NCBI GenBank assembly: GCA_938028705.1
Contig: CALIZI010000189.1
Location: forward strand, 1-62,022
Direction of reading: 5' to 3'
DNA length: 62,022 nt
From: an uncultured Saprospiraceae bacterium
GTDB taxonomy: Bacteria; Bacteroidota; Bacteroidia; Chitinophagales; Saprospiraceae
Shown here: positions 8,518-15,774 of the stretch, one piece after another
How the letters are laid out: each line of letters begins with the position of its first letter
How positions within the stretch are numbered: position 1 is the stretch's first letter
Position numbers and translations under genes: made by a program
Notes under the pieces: model-generated
What the model was told of the DNA's origin: nothing
Database searches by the model: none
The model's input: the letters and a program-made list of their open reading frames with translations, nothing else

Positions 8518-11238
8518 ATGAAACAATTACATGCACTAATTATATTTTTTCTATTTATATTGATAAATACAGGCATTGCTCAAAAAGCAAGTCTAAATAT
8601 CGACCTCACACGCAAAATGCAAGCCCTTGAAAAAAGCGGACAAATGAACGAAACATTACAAGTCATGGTACAGGGCGATTTAGCGACTATCCAAGATGAA
8701 GTAAAAAATGTACGTGGCAAGTACAAATACGGTCGTAAAGGCATTGCTGCGATTAGCATTCCCGCTTCTGGTATTGCCCAATTACAGCATCATCCGGCGA
8801 TTAAACGTATCGAATATTTACAAATGGAAGCCAAACTACTCGGCGATTTTTTACGGGTCAATAACAACCTTGACTCCCTGCATCAAGGATTAGGTTGCCT
8901 TCCACAAGGTCTTGATGGCGAGGGAGTTATCCTTGCTACTATTGATACGGGAATAGATTACAGACATCCTGATTTTCAAAATGCGGATGGCACCACACGC
9001 ATCAAATACCTGTGGGACCAACTCGTCAGCAATATCACCAACGTACCTTACGGTTACGGTTATGAGTGGACAGAAACGGACATCAATGACGGAAGTATTC
9101 AGCACAATCCTGCGCTTGGTGGCAATGGACATGGTACAGGTGTAACAGGTGCAGCTGCGGGGGGCGGCATGGCAGTGCCGGGCAAATATACAGGAGCAGC
9201 ACCCAAAGCAGATATTATTCACGTCAACCTTAGAAACAATAGTTTTCCGGCAGCTTATGTCGATGCTGTTCAGTATATTTTCGATAAAGCCGATGCAGAA
9301 GGAAAACCTTGTGTGATTAATTCGAGCATAGGCAGCTATCGTGGTTCGCATGATGCCCGACCTTTATATGTACAATATATTGAAAATTTATTGGATGCCA
9401 AACCCGGACGTGTATTCGTACAAGCTGCCGGAAACGGCGCAGGTGTTCGCCAACATCTTGGCTATCAGGTCACTGCCGATACGGTATTTTCATGGTTTAA
9501 AAGAAATGCAGCTTTGGGTTATGTGTATTATGATTTGCATGCAGATAAAGCAAATTTTGATAGTGTGTATTTTGCTTTTACTTGTAGAGACAGAACGGAT
9601 TATTCTTATAAAGGTACGACCAAATTTTATAATATACAGCTTGATTTCCCTGTGTTATCAGCTAATACACAAGTTATTACTACCACACACCATCATCCTG
9701 TGACCAATGAAGTCTTGGGTGATATAGAAATATATGCCCAACTCAATCAAGGGGTTTATGATATAGCTTTTGTAGTTTATCCAACGGTCACTACGGATTA
9801 TTGGGAATTTACAACGACCGGAGACGGTTACTTCGATGTATGGAGCAACGCCACCCTCATAGGAACATCAAGCATAGAGCCACCGTTTTTGCTGCCTGAT
9901 TCTACTACCTTTCCCGACATCGTCAGATACAAAGCCGCCGATACGCTGAAAACCATTGTAAGCGGTATTAATTGTTCCGAAAAAGTCATTTCAGTAGCCA
10001 ATTATTCTGCCTCTGATTCATGGCCGGGCTACGATGGTGCTATTTATTACAACGAAACTCCCGGTGGCTACAAAGTACGTGAATCCAGTACCGGACCTAC
10101 CCGCGCCGGTGTACAAAAACCCGACATCGCTGCCTCCGGAAATTATACCGCAGGTCCGCAATATCTTGAACGTTTGACCGAACTTCAAAATACACCTGCC
10201 GATGCCCGACGGCTTGCCCCCGAAGGCTGGCACGCTACACAATGGTCGGGTACATCCATCGCTGCGCCTGTTGTTGCCGGTACGGTGGCTTGTTATTTAC
10301 AGCAATTTCCGAATGCCACATACTCCGAAGTCAAAAATGCTTTAATCAGCACCGCAAAAGTTGACCAACACGTTCTGCGCGATTACGGCACTGCACCAAA
10401 TGACGCTTGGGGCTACGGCAAATTGGATGGCTACAATTTCGTCAATGAAGCAGTAGTAGCTGCCAATCAACAAAGCAATACCGACCTTCGTATCAATGTG
10501 CACGCATGGCTCGAAGGTGCAATTGATGACAGCGAACTTCCGGTTATCACTATGCACACAGACATGAATGACAGAGGCTTACTACCCGGACAAACTCCTG
10601 CAAACCCTTTGGTGTCGCCCACACCTTCTGTTCATCCTTTTACCGATGCACACTGGTATTATAGTGGACCTGAATCGGGCTTTGATAACCTTGATTATCA
10701 GGCAATTGCAGCAGCTAATGGCGGTAATAAAGTCGTAGATTGGGTTATATTCAGTCTGCGTGACAGCCTGTCGGCAAGCTCTAGCATTTTTCGGAAAGCG
10801 GCGATGATTTTGGAAGACGGCAAGATTGTTTTTCCTGATAATTGCGCCATGATTCCTACCGGACAAAGCTACTATATCGTCATCGAACATCGCTTACACA
10901 TGGCAGCTATTTCTCATGTTCCCGTTAGCTTTTCCGACAATGTACTGACTTACGATTTCCGCACCCAAAACAGCTATCGTACACCCACAAGCGAAGGGCA
11001 AAACGAAATATATCCGGGCGTATGGGCATTATACGGTGGCGACGGTGACCAAGCCTTCGACACGCCCGGCTACGACACCAATGGAAGAGATAAAGAGATT
11101 TGGGTCTTGCAAAACGGGCTTTTTGACCTCTATTCTACCGGCGATTATAATATGAATGGCGATGTAAACGGCAATGATAAAATCATCTGGTCGCGGAATA
11201 ACGGGCGTAGCTCTTTGACGGATAAGGTTAATGATTAA
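8518..11238 (+). CDS. secreted subtilisin-like (S8) protease with dockerin-like C-terminus
   Basis: 906 aa with a signal peptide (residues 1-21, ending TGIAQ). The S8 catalytic triad is complete: Asp143 in TIDTGIDYRHPDF, His205 in GGNGHGTG and Ser580 in SGTSIAAP. The large gap between His and Ser holds a PA/beta-sandwich-type insertion (~330-480), as in other Bacteroidota S8 proteases. Residues ~660-906 form a module that starts near MNDRGLLPGQTP and ends in a dockerin-like DYNMNGDVNGNDKIIW loop. The same module closes the 2351-aa protein at 31-38 kb, and it replaces a classical T9SS domain. The final codons lie inside a period-7 repeat. Expected role: extracellular or surface proteolysis. 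Confidence 0.92.
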   Translation: MKQLHALIIFFLFILINTGIAQKASLNIDLTRKMQALEKSGQMNETLQVMVQGDLATIQDEVKNVRGKYKYGRKGIAAISIPASGIAQLQHHPAIKRIEYLQMEAKLLGDFLRVNNNLDSLHQGLGCLPQGLDGEGVILATIDTGIDYRHPDFQNADGTTRIKYLWDQLVSNITNVPYGYGYEWTETDINDGSIQHNPALGGNGHGTGVTGAAAGGGMAVPGKYTGAAPKADIIHVNLRNNSFPAAYVDAVQYIFDKADAEGKPCVINSSIGSYRGSHDARPLYVQYIENLLDAKPGRVFVQAAGNGAGVRQHLGYQVTADTVFSWFKRNAALGYVYYDLHADKANFDSVYFAFTCRDRTDYSYKGTTKFYNIQLDFPVLSANTQVITTTHHHPVTNEVLGDIEIYAQLNQGVYDIAFVVYPTVTTDYWEFTTTGDGYFDVWSNATLIGTSSIEPPFLLPDSTTFPDIVRYKAADTLKTIVSGINCSEKVISVANYSASDSWPGYDGAIYYNETPGGYKVRESSTGPTRAGVQKPDIAASGNYTAGPQYLERLTELQNTPADARRLAPEGWHATQWSGTSIAAPVVAGTVACYLQQFPNATYSEVKNALISTAKVDQHVLRDYGTAPNDAWGYGKLDGYNFVNEAVVAANQQSNTDLRINVHAWLEGAIDDSELPVITMHTDMNDRGLLPGQTPANPLVSPTPSVHPFTDAHWYYSGPESGFDNLDYQAIAAANGGNKVVDWVIFSLRDSLSASSSIFRKAAMILEDGKIVFPDNCAMIPTGQSYYIVIEHRLHMAAISHVPVSFSDNVLTYDFRTQNSYRTPTSEGQNEIYPGVWALYGGDGDQAFDTPGYDTNGRDKEIWVLQNGLFDLYSTGDYNMNGDVNGNDKIIWSRNNGRSSLTDKVND

Positions 11239-11288
11239 TGGTTAATGGTCAATGATTAATGATTAATGATTAATGGTCGATAGTTCGT
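11226..11288. repeat. nine tandem heptamers (GRTTAAT family)
   Basis: Nine consecutive 7-mers: GGTTAAT, GATTAAT, GGTTAAT, GGTCAAT, three GATTAAT, GGTCGAT, AGTTCGT. The array starts inside the last codons of the subtilisin gene and runs past its stop. The closing word GGTCGATAGT (11275-11284) recurs at the end of another heptad island at 61597-61606. Confidence 0.85.
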
Positions 11289-11330
11289 GGAGATAGTTAC
11301 AAGAGTTTTTCTACAAGAAATAAAGTACTC

Positions 11331-11379
11331 AAAACTCATCGTCATTCCATAACCCTAACGTGGAATGGCGATGAGTTTT
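11331..11379 (+). terminator. stem-loop terminator of the subtilisin gene
   Basis: A long stem pairs AAAACTCATCGTCATTCCA with TGGAATGGCGATGAGTTTT, with one mismatch and an 11-nt loop. It is followed by TTAATATTTTAG. It lies ~95 bp after the stop codon of the subtilisin gene and before the promoter of the next gene. Confidence 0.75.
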
Positions 11380-11463
11380 AATATTTTAGATAAGTTTAAT
11401 TTTACACTAAAGCCCTTCTTGAACTTACGTCTAAATACTTGCGCTTGAACTTGAAATTTTCCT

Positions 11464-11471
11464 TATCTTCG
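11464..11471 (+). promoter_or_regulatory. -7 promoter element (TATCTTCG)
   Basis: TATCTTCG matches the Bacteroidota TAnnTTTG -7 box at seven of eight positions. It ends only 4 nt before the ATG at 11476, so transcription would begin at or next to the start codon. A clean -33 box at the ideal distance is not seen; TTG lies 16 and 22 nt upstream. Confidence 0.55.
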
Positions 11472-11475
11472 CACC

Positions 11476-12042
11476 ATGAAATTTGAATTTAAAACAGACT
11501 TAATCGAAACCCGTACCGTCAACAAACGCTGGGTGATGATTGGCTTGGCAGCAGCGGGTTTGTTGGGCTTGGGCGTATTTGATTATTTTAGTGACGGCAA
11601 AATTGGTCTTATTGATAATTTGCTCAAACTCGCAGATATGAGCGATTGGGCGCAGATGGCTTATGCTTTGATACTGGCATTATTGGCATTGTTTGTATTG
11701 CCGATGTTGATTCAGTTGTTTCGCAAAAAACGTGTGGCGGCGGGGAAGGTATATTTTAATGAAGAAACCCTCTATCTCAAAGATAAAGGAGAAGTATATG
11801 AGATTCCACAAGACAAACTTGACGAGCTGCGTTTTGAGTTAAAAAAACTCCCCGAAGGTCAGGAATTTAAACCCGGCAATATACAGGGTGGTAATTTTAT
11901 GACCATTCCAATGGGCAGCAAAGAACATACTTACGAACTCCAAATTGATTCTGCCGAACAAAAACAAGACCTGCTCAATATGGTCGAATTTCTGCGTATC
12001 AATCACGATGTAAAAGTCAAAGTCAAAGAGATAAAGAAATGA
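11476..12042 (+). CDS. hypothetical two-helix membrane protein
   Basis: 188 aa. Two membrane helices are visible (about residues 18-38 and 57-78). A soluble C-terminal half follows, made of short beta strands (GKVYFNEETLYLKDKGEVYEIP) and a final helix, resembling a bacterial PH-like domain. No signal peptide. Its stop overlaps the start of the HAD phosphatase by 4 nt (ATGA), so the two are translationally coupled. No family with a known function was recognised. The role may be linked to the coupled phosphatase, but that is a guess. Confidence 0.65.
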   Translation: MKFEFKTDLIETRTVNKRWVMIGLAAAGLLGLGVFDYFSDGKIGLIDNLLKLADMSDWAQMAYALILALLALFVLPMLIQLFRKKRVAAGKVYFNEETLYLKDKGEVYEIPQDKLDELRFELKKLPEGQEFKPGNIQGGNFMTIPMGSKEHTYELQIDSAEQKQDLLNMVEFLRINHDVKVKVKEIKK

Positions 12043-12587
12043 CGGTGGACGGAAGTTGGACGCTTTTTTTGGATAGAGACGGTGTGATAAATCGCAGGAT
12101 TTCGGGTGCGTATGTGACTGATATTGAGGAACTTGAATTGCTACCGCGTGTTTTGGAAGTGATACGTTTTTTTTCTACTGTTTTTGGTAAAATTGTCGTA
12201 GTTACCAATCAACAAGGCATCGGAAAAGGCATTATGACTGAAGCACAACTTTCGGGAGTGCATACACATATTCGTAAACAAGTCGAACAATCAGGCGGAC
12301 GTATTGACGCATTTTACTACTGCCCTCACCTTGCCGAAGATAATGCCGAATGTCGTAAACCCAACACAGGTATGGCACTACAAGCCCAAGCCGATTTTCC
12401 CGAAATTGATTTTAAAAAATCTATCATGGTCGGTGATTCGGTTACGGATATGGAGTTTGCATTTAGATTGGGAATGAAGACTGTTTTTATACAAACCAAA
12501 CCCGAAGATGAGGAGGCAGCAAAGGATTTACCGATTGATTTTAGATGCAAGGGCTTGATAGATGTGGTGGAATGGTTAGTAGTTTGA
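12039..12587 (+). CDS. HAD-IIIA phosphatase, GmhB/HisB-N-like
   Basis: 182 aa. HAD motifs are all present: motif I LDRDGVIN with Asp12/Asp14, motif II TNQQGIGKG (56-64), a zinc-loop region CPHLAEDNAECRKPNTGM (95-112) and motif IV VGDSVTDMEF (131-140). This is the pattern of D,D-heptose 1,7-bisphosphate phosphatase (GmhB) and the HisB N-terminal phosphatase. The canonical zinc site uses four ligands; here Cys95, His97 and Cys105 are clear but the fourth Cys is missing, so metal binding or specificity may differ. The ATGA overlap with the upstream membrane protein indicates co-translation. GmhB would act in LPS core heptose synthesis; a histidinol-phosphatase or another sugar phosphate role is possible. 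Confidence 0.8.
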   Translation: MTVDGSWTLFLDRDGVINRRISGAYVTDIEELELLPRVLEVIRFFSTVFGKIVVVTNQQGIGKGIMTEAQLSGVHTHIRKQVEQSGGRIDAFYYCPHLAEDNAECRKPNTGMALQAQADFPEIDFKKSIMVGDSVTDMEFAFRLGMKTVFIQTKPEDEEAAKDLPIDFRCKGLIDVVEWLVV

Positions 12588-12615
12588 AAATAAAAACGAA
12601 TCACCAATTACGAGA

Positions 12616-13254
12616 TTAATTCGGCATAAAATCCGGTTGCACCTTTTTTTGAGTATTCAAATTCACAATATGCTGAAGCACACCCAAGAGTTGAGGTAAT
12701 TTGAGAATCGAATAACGGTTTTTGTCAATAATAATGGTTTTGCCTTCCAATTTCAAAAAAACCCATTCGTAACCACTCGTGCAAGCACCATAAAGCGGGT
12801 CAATTGGGGTATCGTTTTTTTGATTAAAAACCCTCGCGCCGATGAGTTGTGCAGCGGCTTGGGCAAGTGAATTTGGATTGTCAATATCCCCTCGTTTGGC
12901 TTCTGTAATATTGATAATTGGTGCTATCAATTCCTTAGAGCCAGGGGCTTTGGCAAAGATAAAATCACATTCTCCCGTCAGTCCTCTTGATTTATCTGCC
13001 ACCAAACGCTCGCCCGAAAACAACTCAATCGTCTTCCGGTTATTCATTTTGATTTCCTGCAAAATCGGGAAAACCACCGCTTCCGAAATGGCTTTTTCAG
13101 TGGTCAAAGGAAATTCCTTTGCCAGTGCCAAAGACCTCAATAAATGCTCAGAAGGTTCAATCTCCCGAAACACCGTTTTGAATAATGTATCTGTAATCTG
13201 ACGAATCGAAAACGCCTTTGATATATCTTTAAATTTAAAATCTTTGTAAGCCAT
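12616..13254 (-). CDS. PD-(D/E)XK nuclease-like protein, copy 1
   Basis: 212 aa, no signal peptide. The core reads GECDFIFAK then ITEAKRGD, giving Asp97...Glu118-x-Lys120, with an upstream Glu58 in SEAVVFPIL. That is the arrangement of a PD-(D/E)XK (restriction-endonuclease-like) fold. It is about 40% identical by eye to its neighbour 13324-13932, with the same start (MAY..F) and the same blocks, so the pair is a tandem duplication. Families like this are common in Bacteroidota and often lack an experimentally known role. Nuclease activity is inferred from the motif only; defence or DNA repair are possible. Confidence 0.6.
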   Translation of the reverse strand: MAYKDFKFKDISKAFSIRQITDTLFKTVFREIEPSEHLLRSLALAKEFPLTTEKAISEAVVFPILQEIKMNNRKTIELFSGERLVADKSRGLTGECDFIFAKAPGSKELIAPIINITEAKRGDIDNPNSLAQAAAQLIGARVFNQKNDTPIDPLYGACTSGYEWVFLKLEGKTIIIDKNRYSILKLPQLLGVLQHIVNLNTQKKVQPDFMPN

Positions 13255-13323
13255 GATACTTTTTTACAGATATAAATTTTTTTAGCTCAATTTACTTGTA
13301 ACGCCGTCGATATAAAAGACAAC

Positions 13324-13932
13324 TCAATTCAAATTCAATTTATAATAATCAATAATTTTCTGAAACACTCCGATGACCGTTTCTATTTCTTTCAAATAAT
13401 ATAAATTTTCGTCTATCAACAGTTTATCACCTTCCAATTTCATAAAATTCCAGATTTCTGCTGTCGTCACGCAACCATAAATGACATCAATCGGATTGTT
13501 ATTATTCTTGTTGAATTGTTGTGCGCCAATCATTTGTGCAGCACACTGTACTACACCTAGTTCAAGGTCATTTTTCTTTGCCTCTACCAATGAAATAATC
13601 GGTGCGTCAATGCCGTATCTTGCATCGTCTTTCGTCAAAATAAAATCACACTCACCAACCAAACCAAGTTCACTATCAACATTGAGGGTTTCACCGGAGA
13701 AGAAGGTGAAAAAGTTATTATTACGACGACGCAATTCTACTAAAATTGGCGTGACAATAAGTTCGGATTTTGCTTTTTCGCTTCTCATAGGAATTTTTTG
13801 GGTCATGGCAAGCGTTTCTTTGAGCCAATCGCTAATCGGTATTGTTTCAACATTATCAAAAAGTTCCACACTAACTTCCTTGATATTAAACTTTGTACGA
13901 ATCTCTTGTAATGTAAAATTTGTATATGCCAT
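13324..13932 (-). CDS. PD-(D/E)XK nuclease-like protein, copy 2
   Basis: 202 aa, the upstream paralogue of 12616-13254 (69-bp gap). Conserved blocks: Glu57 (KSELIVTPIL), Asp96 (GECDFIL), Glu117-x-Lys119 (SLVEAKK) and a shared QAA/CAAQMIGAQ-FN helix. Its start lies 45 bp from the left end of the MITE-like element at 13978. A TATATTTG match to the -7 promoter box lies at 13946-13953 on the minus strand, so the element has inserted close to this gene's -33 region. No catalytic specificity can be read from the sequence. Confidence 0.6.
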   Translation of the reverse strand: MAYTNFTLQEIRTKFNIKEVSVELFDNVETIPISDWLKETLAMTQKIPMRSEKAKSELIVTPILVELRRRNNNFFTFFSGETLNVDSELGLVGECDFILTKDDARYGIDAPIISLVEAKKNDLELGVVQCAAQMIGAQQFNKNNNNPIDVIYGCVTTAEIWNFMKLEGDKLLIDENLYYLKEIETVIGVFQKIIDYYKLNLN

Positions 13933-13977
13933 AAGATTGTTTTTTACAAATATACAATTTTATAAGCTAATTTGTAA

Positions 13978-14186
13978 CTTGACAATGTTATGTTCGGTTT
14001 TTATTTAATATAGCTGGTGTCTGCTCTTGAATTTGGGCTAAAACTCGTCTGACATTTCCAAAATTCACCGATGACCTCATAATTTTTCCGACAAAGTTTA
14101 AATGTCTGACGAGTTTTAGCCCAAATTCGGAAAAAATATCACATTTCAAGCATAAACATATTTTTTTTAAACATAACATTGTCAAG
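13978..14186. mobile_element. 209-bp MITE-like element with 17-bp terminal inverted repeats
   Basis: The ends are perfect 17-bp inverted repeats: CTTGACAATGTTATGTT at 13978-13994 and its complement at 14170-14186. GTAA flanks both ends directly (13974-13977 and 14187-14190), consistent with a 4-bp target duplication. Inside is a second inverted repeat of 29 bp with one mismatch (14029-14057 and 14100-14128) around a 42-nt loop. No transposase frame is present, so it would need a transposase in trans. Confidence 0.75.
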
Positions 14187-14248
14187 GTAACAAGTTCATC
14201 TGATTGGTTGACACTTCATACAATATTAATTTTACACAAAATATAAGT

Positions 14249-14380
14249 AAGCCGTTTGGTAAACTTTTCAAGTTTGCTAAACGTGGGCAGGGAACTAAAG
14301 TTTGTAACTAGATAAATATCAGCATATTACTTCTCCGATAGCTATCGGAGACCAAACTTTTTGAAGTTTAGCAAACGGAG
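14249..14380. repeat. imperfect inverted repeat with CTCCGATAG palindrome
   Basis: CCGTTTGGTAAACTT near 14249 recurs in inverted, imperfect form (AAGTTTAGCAAACGG) near 14380. Between them lies a perfect 18-bp palindrome CTCCGATAGCTATCGGAG at 14333-14350. Related palindromes with a TCCCGATA core occur at 31131 and 57874. It may be the remains of another small element next to the 209-bp one. Confidence 0.6.
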
Positions 14381-14463
14381 TATTTAAATTTTGTTTTTAT
14401 TTTTAAAATCAGATTCCAAAAGTGTCAAAACTTTTATGATTTAGATGAACTTGTCTAATTTGT

Positions 14464-15696
14464 TTATTCAAAATCATCATATAATAAATATTTTTTACGA
14501 ATATCTTTAAATACTCTCAAATCTTCCTGCCATGTCGCACGAATGTCATCCTCACTCATTCCGGCTTTAATTTGCTGTTGAAGCGTCTCGTTTCCAGCGA
14601 GTAAATTAAAGAAATTATTAGTATTAAAAAAACTCTCTTTATCCGAAAAAGCATTATACATATCAATGACGTAATTGAGTTGCAAACGATTTATTTTTCG
14701 TAAAGATTCATTATTCAATTCGCTCAAATTCAAACCATTACATACCTTGTTTTCATGCTTCGGATACTTCGCACCGGGCATACGTACAGGCGTAAATTGG
14801 TAATTGCCCACTGTATTATCAGGATGTCCGATGACTTGAAATTGGGTGTTCGTACCGCGTCCTACACTAAAGCTCGTTCCTTCGAAAAAACAGAGCGACG
14901 GATAGAGGTAAATTGACCGCGCATTGGGCAGATTGGGAGAGGGTTTGACGGGGAGTTCGTAGGGTGTATTGTGGTCATAATTTTTGCATAAAATATACGA
15001 TAAATCACATTGCACACCGCCTTTGAGCCAACCCTCGCCATTGACCATACGGGCATACTCGGCTATGGTCATGCCATGCACCACAGGCACAGCATGTAAG
15101 CCCACAAATGAACGCTGCCCGGACTCCAAAACAGGTCCGTCCACATAATGCCCATTCGGGTTCGGACGGTCAAGCATCATGACAGGAATACCCGTTTCCG
15201 CACAAGCCTCCATCACATAAGTCATCGTAGAAATATAGGTGTAAAATCGCGCTCCAACATCCTGAATATCAAAGACGACAAGCTCTACACCTTGCAGCAT
15301 TTCGGGCGATGGTTTTTTGTTTTTTCCATACAGTGAAACGATAGGCAAACCCGTCTGCATATCGCGTCCGTCAGCGACTTGTTCGCCTGCATCGGCAGTA
15401 CCGCGAAAACCATGTTCGGGTGCGAATATCTTTTGCAAATTGACACCAAGCGACAGCAAAGTATCTACCAAATGCACTTCCCCGACACGCGACGTTTGAT
15501 TGACGACCAATGCAGTTTTTTGCTCGCCAATCAAAGGGAGATATTCGCTGATTTGGTCGGCAGCGGTGAGTAACTTTTTGGGTTGGTTATTTTCAAATTG
15601 AGGCTTGGGAATTGTGTCGGGTGGTGGAGTGTTTTTGCAACCGGCAGCGAGGTTGAGTAGGGCGCAGATGATGACTATGATGTATTTTAATTGCAT
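14464..15696 (-). CDS. namZ: DUF1343 / NamZ-type exo-N-acetylmuramidase lipoprotein
   Basis: 410 aa with a lipoprotein signal (LNLAAGC, lipid-modified Cys20). Family blocks: ALVVNQTSRVG, IFAPEHGFRG, VVFDIQDVGARFYTYI, MMLDRPNPNG and LPNARSIYLYPSLCFFEGT. This is the DUF1343 family. Its characterised member NamZ removes N-acetylmuramic acid from the non-reducing end of peptidoglycan fragments, which places it in muropeptide recycling. The lipobox puts it in the periplasm, anchored to a membrane. No amidase or MurNAc transporter gene is adjacent. It stands alone on the minus strand between the ATPase gene and a non-coding stretch. Family assignment is firm; the exact substrate is taken from the family. 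Confidence 0.88.
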   Translation of the reverse strand: MQLKYIIVIICALLNLAAGCKNTPPPDTIPKPQFENNQPKKLLTAADQISEYLPLIGEQKTALVVNQTSRVGEVHLVDTLLSLGVNLQKIFAPEHGFRGTADAGEQVADGRDMQTGLPIVSLYGKNKKPSPEMLQGVELVVFDIQDVGARFYTYISTMTYVMEACAETGIPVMMLDRPNPNGHYVDGPVLESGQRSFVGLHAVPVVHGMTIAEYARMVNGEGWLKGGVQCDLSYILCKNYDHNTPYELPVKPSPNLPNARSIYLYPSLCFFEGTSFSVGRGTNTQFQVIGHPDNTVGNYQFTPVRMPGAKYPKHENKVCNGLNLSELNNESLRKINRLQLNYVIDMYNAFSDKESFFNTNNFFNLLAGNETLQQQIKAGMSEDDIRATWQEDLRVFKDIRKKYLLYDDFE

Positions 15697-15774
15697 GATT
15701 GTTGGATTGTCGAATTGTTACAAAGCAAGATAATAGGCATTTCTAAAATGTCTGTTATCTTTTGACGTAGAATT

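Noticed and set aside
13988-14185. 65-aa frame inside the 209-bp element
   Set aside because: It only reads through the inverted repeats and shows no transposase or other domain.
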